Positions 9,318 through 18,644 are shown, numbered from the stretch's first letter. The stretch: DNA of 64,000 bases from Chloroflexota bacterium (GCA_026710945.1 JAPOQA010000041.1:38439-102438), one strand, 5' to 3'. A program made the numbers and translations. The notes: a model not told the origin generated them from the letters alone.

Positions 9318-9957
9318 AGTTTTGGTATGCTCGTTTCTGTAGCGCACTGACGTCTGACGTCCGCTCGTCAATGATCACTCCGTTCGCCCTGAGCTTGTCG
9401 AAGGGTGAACGGAAAGGACACTTTCGTCTCTTCCCGGCGACGTAGCTTTACCTCCGCCGTTCATATTTTGACAGGGGCTTCGCGCAGCCATCAGCACGAA
9501 CGGCTGATTTCGGTTCGCAACCTGTAGCGCGGGGGCTTGTCCCCCGCATCTTGAGTAGCTGAGGACTTAGGGCAAAGGGAGGATGGATTCCCGTGAAAGC
9601 GGGAATCACCATGGCCTTGCTCAGGTCGCACAAGGAAATGAAGATGAACTCCGATCTCTCCGTTCGTGCTGAGCACTTCGGCAATCTCAGTACAGGCTTG
9701 TCGAAGCATGATCGGAGAGATGAGTGTCGAAAGCTGCTAACCGCTTCCGCCGTTCACCCTTCGACGATGCTCAGAGCCTGCCCCGTACCGGATACGGGGG
9801 CGAACGGCAAGATTGCCTATTTTCATGGTAATGACGGACCCTGAAACGCCCTCAACACCAGACGACGGGGGCTGGTTCGCCCGCCTTTTGCATTTGCACC
9901 GGCCATGTTTGCCAGGCTGGCATGCCTCACGCCAACCGGTCGAGAAAACTCAAGAAT
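9318..9957. repeat. Gene-free stretch with four dispersed palindromic repeats
   Basis: No gene is supported. At 9381-9412 is an inverted repeat with arms CGTTCGCCCT / AGGGTGAACG. At 9524-9547 lies GTAGCGCGGGGGCTTGTCCCCCGC. At 9586-9607 is a GATTCCCG...CGGGAATC palindrome. Around 9685-9805 are further degenerate CTTCGA-type copies. All belong to families seen elsewhere in the window (11.9, 14.2, 20.0, 41.6 and 43.0 kb). Confidence 0.75.
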
Positions 9958-10629
9958 CTACAGAATCCCGTGGCGCTCGAAGACCGTGCGCATCTTCTCC
10001 CCCGCGGCGAGTTCTGCGCGTACGGTGTTTTCTCCCTTAACCTTCTCCTCAGCCGGTTGTAGCACGGCTTCAATGTGCTGGTGGGGAATCACCACCACGC
10101 CATCGTAATCGGCCAAAATGTAGTCGCCAGGGTTCACCAGCACGCCGCCGCATGTAATCGGCACGTTGTGGGCGATGGCCTCAGCGCGGCCAGCGGCGTC
10201 GGCGGCATTAGACGCCGCGGCAAACACGGGATACGGCATGCCGATGATCTTGTCGGTATCCCGTACCGGCCCGTCGATCACCGCGCCGGTGGCCCCACGG
10301 GCCTGGGCGCAGGTAGAAAAGAGCTCGCCCCACAGCGCGCACGACGGCGCGTCACCAAGCGTACCCAAATACACTTCGCCCGGCAGCAAACTGTCCATGG
10401 CTTCGATCTCCATATAGTGATACTCCTCCTGCGAGGGAATGCGCTCAGCCGGACGAAAGTGGATGGGATGAGCACGGCCTACGATCCGTGCCTCGGCATA
10501 GAGCGGCCGCACGCGCGGCGCCATCACCTGGTGCCGCAGGCCGAGGGCATCCAGCGCATCCGAGACCACGGCGACGTAGACGCGCTGCAGGCGATCGAGG
10601 TAAGGGTCCTGGGGAGAAGCGGCGGACAT
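9958..10629 (-). CDS. RraA-like / HMG-CHA aldolase family protein
   Basis: A 223-residue member of the RraA-like fold. The conserved stretch GELFSTCAQARGATGAVIDGPVRDTD (about residues 100-125) carries the Arg-Asp pair of the family. The C-terminal part has GDYILADYDGVVVIP. Relatives include 4-hydroxy-4-methyl-2-oxoglutarate aldolases and the RNase E inhibitor RraA. Since this gene sits among sugar-type oxidoreductases, a carbon-compound lyase is more likely than RNase regulation (inference). An AGGAG site is 10 bases before the ATG. Confidence 0.85.
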   Translation of the reverse strand: MSAASPQDPYLDRLQRVYVAVVSDALDALGLRHQVMAPRVRPLYAEARIVGRAHPIHFRPAERIPSQEEYHYMEIEAMDSLLPGEVYLGTLGDAPSCALWGELFSTCAQARGATGAVIDGPVRDTDKIIGMPYPVFAAASNAADAAGRAEAIAHNVPITCGGVLVNPGDYILADYDGVVVIPHQHIEAVLQPAEEKVKGENTVRAELAAGEKMRTVFERHGIL

Positions 10630-10795
10630 AGCGCAATGCTCCTTTTGAATCAGAGTAGGTGCGAATTCTTACGCCTATCATAGCTTGCCCGGAATCCGGT
10701 CGTGCTGATTCCGCTTGTCTTGGGAAGTCAGGCAAGCTCAGCTAGAGCCTTGACTAATGGTCGAGGCTTGAATAGAGCAGTGGAACGAGACACCC

Positions 10796-11785
10796 CTAGA
10801 GTGAGAGAGTCTCACTTCGCCGGGCGGCTTCTCTTGCCATGAGCACCGCGCGGGTGGAGTCGATGGCGTCCTGGGCAGTTGCTATGATGGGCGCTTGACC
10901 GCGAATGCGCCGCACGAGGTCTTGACCGCTGGAATCGGGACGATTGCGGCCGAACTGCACGTGCACGCGGGGTTTGTCGTGCCGCCAATAGAGCAGGTCG
11001 CTGAAGTGGAGGCTGCGCACTTCGGCGGCGCCCTCGTTGCCCGTGAGGAAGAAGCGGCAGTCCCAGGGCGTGTTGCGTGGCGTGAGCCAGTCGGCCTCGA
11101 TAGTAGCGACGATACCGGAATCCAGGGCAAACATGGCGTGCGCCACGTCGTTGAATCCCGGATACTCTTTCCAGCGGCGCTGCATGTGGTGGGCCGTCAC
11201 AGACTCCACTGCCGCACCCGTATACCAGCGCGCGAGGTCGATGTCGTGAATCATAAGGTCGACGATCGGCCCGCCTTCCTTGCTCTCCTCCAGCATCCAC
11301 GGCTCGCGCTCTGCCAGAGCAAACTCATGGGGCCGCGTGGCGACGCAGCCGGCGATCTCGCCGAGGTAACCGGCATCCACCAACTCCTTGAGCCGTACAA
11401 ACGGTGGGGCAAAACGCTCGGTCACCATCATCTGCAGCTCGGACGTGCTTTTCTGCAGCGCCTGCTCCACGCGGGCGAGGTCATCCAGTTCAATGACCAT
11501 GGGCTTGTCGACGAGCACGTGGACGTTGCGCTCGAGGCAGGCCAGGATCGCTGGCGCTTTCTCGAAGTGAGCATTGCATATCGTGGCGAGGTCAGGCCGC
11601 AGCGTGTCCAGCATCTCCTCATGGTCGGCGTAGATAGGCACATCGTATTGCTGGGAGACTTCAGCGCGGCGCTCCGGGTCGCTTTCGGCGATACCGACAA
11701 GCTCCGTATCTCCAGCGGCAAGGATTTCCTGAATTGACCCGGGTCCGTGTATGTGAATGCCAATGGCGGCAAAACGCAAACGCAT
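10796..11785 (-). CDS. Gfo/Idh/MocA family NAD(P)-dependent oxidoreductase
   Basis: A 329-residue predicted sugar or polyol dehydrogenase with an N-terminal Rossmann domain, the DKP variant of the E-K-P motif (D93-K94-P95), and a conserved His in MIHDIDLARWYTG. The glycine-rich start is unusual (AAIGIHIHGPGS). A GGAG site lies 8 bases before the ATG. It is transcribed in the same direction as the RraA-like gene but is separated from it by 166 bp. Substrate is unknown. Confidence 0.88.
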   Translation of the reverse strand: MRLRFAAIGIHIHGPGSIQEILAAGDTELVGIAESDPERRAEVSQQYDVPIYADHEEMLDTLRPDLATICNAHFEKAPAILACLERNVHVLVDKPMVIELDDLARVEQALQKSTSELQMMVTERFAPPFVRLKELVDAGYLGEIAGCVATRPHEFALAEREPWMLEESKEGGPIVDLMIHDIDLARWYTGAAVESVTAHHMQRRWKEYPGFNDVAHAMFALDSGIVATIEADWLTPRNTPWDCRFFLTGNEGAAEVRSLHFSDLLYWRHDKPRVHVQFGRNRPDSSGQDLVRRIRGQAPIIATAQDAIDSTRAVLMAREAARRSETLSL

Positions 11786-11825
11786 TTCTATTCTCCAAAT
11801 TCATTGAATTCTGAGCTCAACCAAT

Positions 11826-11933
11826 CTGGTAGTCCAACAGTATTGTAATGATGGGTGGGTTTCACCAGCGGCGTAATAATACGGCGCAGGTTACAAACCT
11901 ACGCTACCCATCAATCCAAACCTTGGAACCACT
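11826..11933. repeat. MITE-like element, short copy
   Basis: A 108 bp segment has imperfect terminal inverted repeats: the left end contains GGTAGTCCAACA and TGATGGGT, and the right end is the complement of a GTGGTTCCAA...TGATGGGTAG sequence. The centre holds a palindrome of the GCAGGTTACAAACCT family. A longer copy with the same ends is at 18645-18830. Confidence 0.6.
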
Positions 11934-11935
11934 TG

Positions 11936-12091
11936 GAGCGGGTGACAAGCCCCCGCGCTACACGGAAATGCTCCGCTCTATTCGTCATTCCCGCGAAAGC
12001 GGGAATCCATCTTCCCTTTAGCAGCACTGAAAGCACCTTTCGCGCTGGTGCAATTCTGGCACATTAGCAACGGGGGTCGAAGCGGTTGTAA
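11936..12091. repeat. Two dispersed palindromes next to the MITE-like element
   Basis: At about 11940-11963 is the complement of the GCGGGGGCTTGTCCCCCGC repeat. At 11985-12008 is TCATTCCCGCGAAAGCGGGA, a nearly perfect hairpin. Nothing else was recognised before the next gene. Confidence 0.7.
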
Positions 12092-13180
12092 CTACATTGC
12101 CGGCGGCGTGCGTGGTCGCACCGCCCGTCTCTCCGCAATTGACTCATACGCCGCCTCCACGAGGCAGAGCGTACGCAGATTGTCAGCACCGCTGTTCATG
12201 GGCTCGCGGTCTTCCTGGATAGCCGCAAAGAGCTCAGCCATCGGTCCCACCAGGGCATCCGGTATCCACTTGCCCTGGAGCTCCGGTGAAATCCAATCCT
12301 CCCCGTACGATTGGCTCCGATACGTGAGCGTATCCTCGCGGCCGTAGGGAAAATTATAGAAGACGCCCAGATCACCCTTGGCCACACCCTCTGTGCCCTC
12401 AAAACGGTAAGTAGCGTGTGTGTCGTCGTCCCAGATACCGGCGTGGTTGAGCAGCAGACCGTGCGCCCCGCCGGGCCAGGCGAGTGTGATGATGGCCGAG
12501 GTCTCGCCCTTGATGCGCTCATCACCGGCGTGAAAGCCGTCGGCAAAGAGCCACTCCGGCTCGCCCAAGATGAAGCGCACGATGTCGAGGAAGTGAATGG
12601 CGTCCTCGACGATGAGTACGCGCGGACGGCCCCACAGCCACGGCCACAATTCCCAGCGCAACGGGCCGACCCGATCAATCTGCACGTAGGTCAGATCGCC
12701 CAGGTCACCGCGCTGCTGCAGAGCGTAGACCGACCGGAACGCCTGGTCCCAGCGGCCATTCTGGTTCACCGCCAAGCGTACGCCAGCGTTGGCAGCATCC
12801 CGGACCATCGATTCCGCTTTGGCAATGTCATAGGTCAGCGGCTTCTGGCAGAGCACGTGCTTACCGGCGGCGATGGCTGCATCCACGAGCGGCGGATGCG
12901 TGATCGTGGGCGTCGCGATGTCCACCACCGCTACCTCAGGCGATTCCAAGAGCGCTTCCAGCGAGGCAAACGCCGCGATCTCAAAGTCCGCGGCCAGCGA
13001 TGCCGCCTTGGCCGAGTCTTCATCATAGACGCCCACGACGTGGAAGCCCGCGCTGCGGTAGGCCGGCAGGTGTCCCGCCCGCGCGATGCTGCCCGCGCCC
13101 ACCACGCCGATGCCGTAGTCGCGCTTGGCAGGGAGGTGCGGCAGGTAGTCAAAGGGCTCCGGCGAAGGTGGCATCGTCAT
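12092..13180 (-). CDS. Gfo/Idh/MocA family NAD(P)-dependent oxidoreductase
   Basis: A 362-residue predicted dehydrogenase. It has the Rossmann motif GIGVVGAGSIARAGH (residues 23-37), the QKP form of the E-K-P motif (Q112-K113-P114), and DAIHFLDIVRFILGEP with the family His. The C-terminal domain ends with SIAERRAVRPR. A second ATG at 13174 has better spacing to AAAGGAC. Its start is 15 bp after the stop of the SDR gene upstream, so the two are probably one operon catalysing consecutive oxidations (inference). Confidence 0.88.
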   Translation of the reverse strand: MTMPPSPEPFDYLPHLPAKRDYGIGVVGAGSIARAGHLPAYRSAGFHVVGVYDEDSAKAASLAADFEIAAFASLEALLESPEVAVVDIATPTITHPPLVDAAIAAGKHVLCQKPLTYDIAKAESMVRDAANAGVRLAVNQNGRWDQAFRSVYALQQRGDLGDLTYVQIDRVGPLRWELWPWLWGRPRVLIVEDAIHFLDIVRFILGEPEWLFADGFHAGDERIKGETSAIITLAWPGGAHGLLLNHAGIWDDDTHATYRFEGTEGVAKGDLGVFYNFPYGREDTLTYRSQSYGEDWISPELQGKWIPDALVGPMAELFAAIQEDREPMNSGADNLRTLCLVEAAYESIAERRAVRPRTPPAM

Positions 13181-13195
13181 GTCCTTTAGTAAGCA

Positions 13196-14026
13196 TCATG
13201 GCATGGGCGTTACGCTGTGGACGTAACCACCGTCCACGCAGAGTATCTGTCCGGTTATGTAGTCTGCCTCGGGTGAAGCAAGATAAACGACGGCATGGGC
13301 GATATCCTCAGCCGTGCCCATCCGGGCACGGGGGGCGCGGCGAATCCACGCGTCCCTACCTTGCTGCGACGCCGGCCAGCCAGGCGTTGAGACCGCGCCT
13401 GCGGCAATGCAATTGACCGTAATCCCCTGCGGGCCGAATTCGACCGCCAGGGCTTGCGTCAGCGTGTTGAGCGCGCCTTTCGCCACGGTATAGGCGGTCG
13501 TGCGGCGCTGAAACACGAGGCTATGGGATGAGCTTATATTGATGATGCGGCCTCCTGCTGCCTGCATCCGGTCTTCCGACTGCTGGATCTCGCTTCGCGG
13601 CTGCTGCATTTTGCTTTGCGGCTGCTGCGCAAGCATCATCCGCAACGCTGCCTGTGTGCAGTGTACGACGCCATCCAGATTCACCGCAAAGACTCGTTGC
13701 CACGAATCGAGGGGATAGTCGGCGAAGGACCCCTCGTGATTGATGCCGATGGCGGCGTTGTTGACCAGAATGTCGAGTTTACCGAACTGCGCCTCTAACT
13801 CATGGAACATGTGCGCAACTGCGGTCCGGTCGCTCACGTCGGCGTGGAGCGGGATCGCTTTCCGCCCAACTGCCGCGACTGCCGCACAGGTGGCATCTGC
13901 ACCTGCCCGGTCTGTGTGGTAGTTGACCCCAACGTCTGCTCCGGCGGACGCGAGCGCAATTGCGATTGCCTGACCGATGCCCTTGGAAGCGCCGGTTACT
14001 AAGGCAACGGTACCGTCCAGCGCCAT
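13196..14026 (-). CDS. SDR family oxidoreductase with a repeat insertion
   Basis: A 276-residue short-chain dehydrogenase. It has the cofactor motif TGASKGIGQ near residue 10, NNAA, the catalytic Ser in NISSSHS, the YxxxK pair in YTVAKGA, and the C-terminal DGGYV. Most similar in style to FabG-like or sugar/steroid dehydrogenases. ATG 14026 gives MALDGTVALVTGAS, the canonical SDR start. An upstream in-frame ATG would add 40 atypical residues. Between helix E and strand 5 it carries an unusual Gln-rich insertion of three seven-residue repeats (see 13562-13624). It is followed at 15 bp by a Gfo/Idh/MocA gene. Confidence 0.9.
   Translation of the reverse strand: MALDGTVALVTGASKGIGQAIAIALASAGADVGVNYHTDRAGADATCAAVAAVGRKAIPLHADVSDRTAVAHMFHELEAQFGKLDILVNNAAIGINHEGSFADYPLDSWQRVFAVNLDGVVHCTQAALRMMLAQQPQSKMQQPRSEIQQSEDRMQAAGGRIINISSSHSLVFQRRTTAYTVAKGALNTLTQALAVEFGPQGITVNCIAAGAVSTPGWPASQQGRDAWIRRAPRARMGTAEDIAHAVVYLASPEADYITGQILCVDGGYVHSVTPMP
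13562..13624 (-). repeat. Three tandem 21 bp units inside the SDR gene
   Basis: Units at 13562-13582, 13583-13603 and 13604-13624 encode QQPQSKM, QQPRSEI and QQSEDRM. They preserve the reading frame and lie just before the catalytic-Ser strand. Most SDRs have only a few residues here, so this looks like a recent slippage-type expansion. Confidence 0.85.
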
Positions 14027-14414
14027 GAGTCCCCGCTCATTCTCTACGCGTAGCCAAATGTGTGACGAGTCCTCAGCCAATCGCCGTTCATGGTTCGATC
14101 CTTCGGCGAGGATCAGGACAGGCAGGCTCACCAGGATCGGAAGCAAGAAAAATCACTCAAAGGAGTCAGTATCCGTTCATCCTTCGACAGGCTCAGGACG
14201 AACGGACACTGACTCTTTCCAAATTTCCTCTTAGCCTCTTTACATGTGCACCCTTAGACAATTCGGCATCTGTCACAGGCAAACGCAAGTTACAAACCTG
14301 CGCTACCGGAAAGAGCCTCTCCGCACCTGAGCGTGCAACATGAGTGTTCCGGCGCCACGCTACCCCTAGATGCTTCTCCGCACTGCCTTGCTTGCCAATG
14401 ACACTCTGCGTTCT
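14027..14414. repeat. Intergenic stretch with dispersed repeats
   Basis: No gene is supported. There is a degenerate repeat copy at about 14096-14130. A clear copy lies at about 14172-14205 (CGTTCATCCTTCGACAGGCT and its inverted partner), and a GCAAGTTACAAACCTGCGCT palindrome at about 14285-14306. Confidence 0.65.
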
Positions 14415-15650
14415 CTATAGCCAATGGGTTACCGGCCAGAGCGTGGCAGACCGCGTGAACGTAGCGTCGAGCAAGGAATCCGTTTCTGTTATGGGATCGT
14501 GGCCGTAGCGCCGCAGGAACTCCGCTTCTACTTGCATTTCAACCGATGTTGGGGCGGTTAAGGGCAGATCGACCCACGTGTTGCCGCGGTCCGCACTCTC
14601 CCGCACCGCCAGGCAGAGTTCGTAGTCGCGCACTCCGCCTTGGACGCCGTACTGAGGCTGTGTGCCTTCTGTGATGGCGCGGTGGAAGCTGGTGAGGATG
14701 TCTGCTTTTGACGCGTCATCTTGCGTGCCGATGCCGTAGCGCGCGTAGGGATTGCGCCAAACCACCGGTGGATCGGTGGCTACGGAGAGGGACTCGAGCA
14801 CTTTCGCGCCGGATTGTTCCGTAAGATGCTCCTGAATGGGAAGAGATAGCGACGGACCCTCCGTGTATTGCACGAATTCTTCGCGGCTCAGGTAGCCCTT
14901 GGTACCCTCGATTTCCCAGCCGATGGGGAACGTGCGGTGTGACGACGGAAAGACGCGCGGCGGTTTTTCAAAGAGACACGCGACGCCGTTGGCGAACTCG
15001 ATAACGCCCGAATCCCATTTGAGGGAGCGCTCCGGCTCGCCGCCGTAGGCCGTGTACGGTTCGGTCGGCACTTCGCCGCAATAGCCGAGCACGCGGGCGG
15101 CCGGCGCGTCGATCAAAGCGCGAATGCCGCTGAAGCCGTGGTACTGCCCCGTCTGGTACCAGAGCCGGGCGTGGGTGACCTCACCCAGCAGTCCGGCGTC
15201 GATGATCCGGCGCTTCAGTTGCTCTCTGGGCCAGAGCCACACCTGTTCCGCCACTTCCCAGAGCACGCCGTTTTCCCGGCAGGTTGCGGCGATAGCGGCG
15301 GCGTGGCGGCGCGTCAGCGCCACCGGAATCTCGGTGATGATGTGGCAGCCGTGGCGGGCAGCGGTGAGCGCCATGACGATGTGGGAGTCTTTCGGCGTCA
15401 GGCTGAGCACCACGTCCGGCTGCTCGTGCGCAAAGAGCCCGCGCACGTCGGCATACTGTCCCGGCACGCCGTAACGGTCGCCCACCTCCGCCAGAACTTC
15501 AGGGCTACGGTCGCAGATGGCGGCCAATTCGTAATGGTCCGTGAGCCGCGCAATCGTCGCTAAGAAATGCCGCGCCCGCGAGCCGGGGTCCGCGCCGACG
15601 CCCAATACGGCAATGCGGAGTTTGGTGGCGCTCTCCCGTGTTTCACGCAT
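14415..15650 (-). CDS. Gfo/Idh/MocA family protein lacking the family lysine
   Basis: A 411-residue protein, longer than its paralogues here. It has the Rossmann start RIAVLGVGADPGSRARH (residues 12-28). In place of E-K-P it has TEIPVAL (E107-I108-P109), so the conserved Lys is an Ile. This is the second such paralogue in 7 kb. Its start is 2 bp from the stop of the upstream hypothetical gene, so the two are co-transcribed and probably act together. The function is probably related to sugar-like ligands but may not be redox catalysis. Confidence 0.82.
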   Translation of the reverse strand: MRETRESATKLRIAVLGVGADPGSRARHFLATIARLTDHYELAAICDRSPEVLAEVGDRYGVPGQYADVRGLFAHEQPDVVLSLTPKDSHIVMALTAARHGCHIITEIPVALTRRHAAAIAATCRENGVLWEVAEQVWLWPREQLKRRIIDAGLLGEVTHARLWYQTGQYHGFSGIRALIDAPAARVLGYCGEVPTEPYTAYGGEPERSLKWDSGVIEFANGVACLFEKPPRVFPSSHRTFPIGWEIEGTKGYLSREEFVQYTEGPSLSLPIQEHLTEQSGAKVLESLSVATDPPVVWRNPYARYGIGTQDDASKADILTSFHRAITEGTQPQYGVQGGVRDYELCLAVRESADRGNTWVDLPLTAPTSVEMQVEAEFLRRYGHDPITETDSLLDATFTRSATLWPVTHWL

Positions 15651-15652
15651 GC

Positions 15653-16579
15653 TTATGCGCCGTCCGTTTCTGCCAGGAAGGCCGTGTAGTGCGCCAGCGG
15701 CTGCGAGAGGTCGGCGTCAAGTTCCGTGACCACCAGCCGCGCCCGCGCCGTGCGCGCGACGCCCGGCTCCAGTGTGCCGCCAAAGAGCGAAAGGTAGAGC
15801 GGGTTGTGCTTGTGGAAGCGGTCCCGGGCGTCGGGGCTGTCGTAGCCGCTGGAGACCGCAAAGCAATCTTCAGGGCGCGACATGAGCACGGCCGCCACCT
15901 GCTGCTCGCGGTCGGCCTGGAAGCACACCGGCAGCTTGTAGCGCCGCACCGGCGAGAAGCGGGCAATGTCCCGCCAGCGGCCGTCCACGCTGATGCCGAC
16001 GGCGTCTTCATCGCGGGGATAGACCAGCACCCCGCCGCGAAAGATCGGATTGACGACCACGGAGGCAAGTTCCGGCTCATCGCCAAAACGGCCAGGCTCG
16101 TCTTCCAATTCGAACCTGTCGCGGGCCAAGTAGACATGGGGCACGTGAACGGGATCAAAGTAGCACGCCAGCAAGGCTTCGAAATCGTTTGCCGCCGCGT
16201 TGGGCGTGACGGTGACGGTCATGTCAATCGTCGCCGGTTCTGCGATCTCATAGCGGATAGCCATTTCCGGATGCGTTGGGTCTTGCAGTGCCCACCGCAA
16301 GGTCACACTGCTTTCGTCCGCCTCGATATGGCGCTCGCCTTGGCGCGGATTGCCGAGGTCGCTATCCATGCCGGTGGCGGCTGACGGGTCGCGGTGCATG
16401 AAGCGGTACAGGTTGAGGATGGCGTAGAGCGGATGCACGAACTCGATGCCGGTGGACTTGTGCACAAGGTGGGTGAGACCGTGATGCGGAAACTCATTGC
16501 CGGGACGCAATGTGCCTTGTATCTCGGCGGTCTCGAAAGCGTAGACCTTCTCTTCCGGGCGATAGTCCAGAGTTGCCAT
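15653..16579 (-). CDS. Conserved hypothetical, possible beta-sandwich carbohydrate-related protein
   Basis: A 308-residue soluble protein without signal peptide or membrane segment. The sequence is rich in short beta-type stretches (VTLRWALQDPTHPEMAIRYEI, TIDMTVTVTPN) with many His and Tyr residues, reminiscent of galactose-mutarotase-like proteins. I do not recognise a specific family, so this is only an impression. It is 2 bp upstream of the Lys-less Gfo/Idh/MocA gene and transcribed with it. This suggests a shared ligand, perhaps an unusual sugar or polyol. Confidence 0.75.
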   Translation of the reverse strand: MATLDYRPEEKVYAFETAEIQGTLRPGNEFPHHGLTHLVHKSTGIEFVHPLYAILNLYRFMHRDPSAATGMDSDLGNPRQGERHIEADESSVTLRWALQDPTHPEMAIRYEIAEPATIDMTVTVTPNAAANDFEALLACYFDPVHVPHVYLARDRFELEDEPGRFGDEPELASVVVNPIFRGGVLVYPRDEDAVGISVDGRWRDIARFSPVRRYKLPVCFQADREQQVAAVLMSRPEDCFAVSSGYDSPDARDRFHKHNPLYLSLFGGTLEPGVARTARARLVVTELDADLSQPLAHYTAFLAETDGA

Positions 16580-16895
16580 TTATGTGATTGTCCTTTCCCG
16601 GTCTAGTCTGCCAGTGAGGTTGCTCGCCTCGCAGCACGATGCGCTTCTACAGTAGCACACGATGGCGCCATGCCTTTGCACAGCCCGGTAACGCGACTGA
16701 GCGAGGGCAGAGAATACTGCGGTGCACAGCATCAGTGGGAGCTCGTATTGCTTCACGTTGAGAACTTTACCAGCCGCAGCTTGCACGCCGCTTGTTGCGC
16801 CGAGGCTACGAGACAAATGCCCCGTAGCCCCGGTAACTCGCCCCCCAGCACGGTGTTCCGCAATGAAACGAAAGCTTGCGGGTCGTGCTCGCGAG
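16580..16895. other. Gene-free stretch, nothing recognised
   Basis: The region between the hypothetical gene and the solute-binding protein gene holds no convincing reading frame, hairpin terminator or known repeat. Confidence 0.4.
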
Positions 16896-18323
16896 CTAGG
16901 ACGTGGCCGCGTCGAACAGTGCGTTCGTCTCGTCCGCCATGTTCTTGAGGCCTTCCTCCACGCCGACGGTGCCGGCGAAGATCTCTGGCGCCCACACGCC
17001 CATGGGGCCAAGCATCTCGCCCCAGGAGACGACGTCGTGGGTCGGCAGATTCGTGGTCCACTCGAACATCTCGAACGCGGCGATGCGGTTCGCGGGCCCG
17101 TCGGTGACCTCCGGATCGTAGTAGAGTTGCGCGGAGTCATCCCGAGCCGGGCGCAGCACGTCCGCCCGCGCCAGAATGTCCTGGGAGTCCTTCGTCATCA
17201 TATTGGCGAAGACGCCCCACGCCTGGTCGGGCGACTTGGAGTTGGTGTTCATACACCAGCCGACGATGTTCGTCGTGCCACCCGGATTGCCCGTATTGGG
17301 CGAAGCGGCCACGTAGCCGTAGTCCCAGGTGAAGCCGGAGCCGGGCCAGGCCTCGTTCAGGAACTTGACGTTGTTGGAAGCCGCCGTCCAAAGGACGACT
17401 TGGCCGCTGCCAAAGAGGGCAAAACGACCGCCGCGGCCCGCCATGCCTTGGCTCAGGTCAGCAATCTGGTCGCGGGACGGCGAAACGCGATGCTTGAGCG
17501 CCAAGTCTACGCAGAAGTGCCACGCCTCCGCCGATTCCGGGCTGTCGATGACGCAGCGCAAATCGTCGCTCAAGAAGTCGCCGCCGTTGGCGCGCACGTA
17601 GTTCAGCCAGCCTTGTTCGAGGGCATCGGCCGCGAACATGCCGTAGCGCGTGACGTTGTCTCCCTCGCTCTCCGTGAGCTTAATGGCGTACTCCTGGAGC
17701 AAGTCCCAATTCCAGTCCGTGCCGAGCTCAGACGGCACCGCGAAGCCGCCCTCATTTATGGCGTCTTCATTGAAGAGCGTGATGATGCTCGTCATCATGC
17801 CCGGCACGCCGAACATCTTCTCGCCTTTGTAGGTGTAGAAGTCGATGCCGGTCTTCCAGGCGTTGGCGGCAAAATCCTGGGCGATGGGGTCGGCCTTGAA
17901 TTGCGCGGTAATGTCGGCAGGAATCTCCTTGTTGGACCACGCGAAGTAGTTCACGCTGTTCATCAGGTAGATGTCCGGGCCCGTGCCGCCAACGAAGGCC
18001 GCCTGCAAATTATCCCAGTAACCGGAAACCGCTTCCGCAGTCACGCTGACGTTGGGATTGGCTTCCGAGTAATTCGCGCCCATCTGTTCCACGGACGCTA
18101 CAGGGTCCGGCCACCAGACCCAGACTTTGATCTCGGCGGCTTCAGCCTGAGGCTGTGCGGCAGGCTTTTCGGCTTCCTGCTCGGCCGGCGCATCCTCGGA
18201 CGGCATGGCCGTGCCGGCCTGTCCGCACGCGGCGAGCAAGGCGGCAGTTAGTGCCGCACCGCCGCCCGCGAGGATCTGTCGGCGTGACGGTTGTAGTCGC
18301 ACGGAACGATCTCTTGTTTCCAC
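16896..18323 (-). CDS. ABC-type sugar solute-binding lipoprotein, Tat-exported
   Basis: A 475-residue extracellular solute-binding protein of the family-1 (sugar) type. The N terminus has a twin-arginine signal (PSRRQILAG, R14-R15), a hydrophobic stretch and a lipobox ending LLAAC (Cys33). A low-complexity Glu/Ala/Pro linker follows. The mature part begins EIKVWVWWPDPVASVEQM, then GTGPDIYLMN, typical of ABC sugar-binding proteins. GTG 18323 is preferred because AGGAG lies about 9 bases upstream; an ATG at 18356 has no good site. No ABC permease or ATPase gene lies beside it, so its membrane partners must be encoded elsewhere. Confidence 0.88.
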   Translation of the reverse strand: METRDRSVRLQPSRRQILAGGGAALTAALLAACGQAGTAMPSEDAPAEQEAEKPAAQPQAEAAEIKVWVWWPDPVASVEQMGANYSEANPNVSVTAEAVSGYWDNLQAAFVGGTGPDIYLMNSVNYFAWSNKEIPADITAQFKADPIAQDFAANAWKTGIDFYTYKGEKMFGVPGMMTSIITLFNEDAINEGGFAVPSELGTDWNWDLLQEYAIKLTESEGDNVTRYGMFAADALEQGWLNYVRANGGDFLSDDLRCVIDSPESAEAWHFCVDLALKHRVSPSRDQIADLSQGMAGRGGRFALFGSGQVVLWTAASNNVKFLNEAWPGSGFTWDYGYVAASPNTGNPGGTTNIVGWCMNTNSKSPDQAWGVFANMMTKDSQDILARADVLRPARDDSAQLYYDPEVTDGPANRIAAFEMFEWTTNLPTHDVVSWGEMLGPMGVWAPEIFAGTVGVEEGLKNMADETNALFDAATS

Positions 18324-18644
18324 GATACAGCTTTCTCCTCTTCTTGAAAGAGTCATCTCTGTACGGGGTATTTGCGCGATCGAGACACCACGGTAACGCG
18401 CCGGATGCCTGCTCGGTGTACGCGATCTCCTTTCCCAAAGCTGTTGCCAAATAAAGATGCTGTGGTAATGGTATATTCAAAAAGGGAGTCTGTCAACCAC
18501 TTTTAGCCGAAAGAGAGTATCATCGCTAATGGCCGCTGAGAGCCTCTCTCGCACTACGGTGCAGGTGGGGCGGCTCTGTTCACTACTCGCGGAGTTTTCC
18601 TTGATCCTTCGCGGGACTTGGGGTAAGCCAGGCGGCGACGAGAG
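18324..18644. other. Gene-free stretch upstream of the solute-binding protein gene
   Basis: No gene is supported. AT-rich patches at about 18450-18530 may contain the promoter of the minus-strand solute-binding protein gene, but no clear -35/-10 pair was defined. Confidence 0.35.

Noticed and set aside
16722..18251. A 509-residue open frame on the plus strand opposite the solute-binding protein gene
   Set aside because: The minus strand carries a clear Tat lipoprotein with family motifs. The plus frame has no domain or ribosome-binding site and arises from the codon bias of the true gene.
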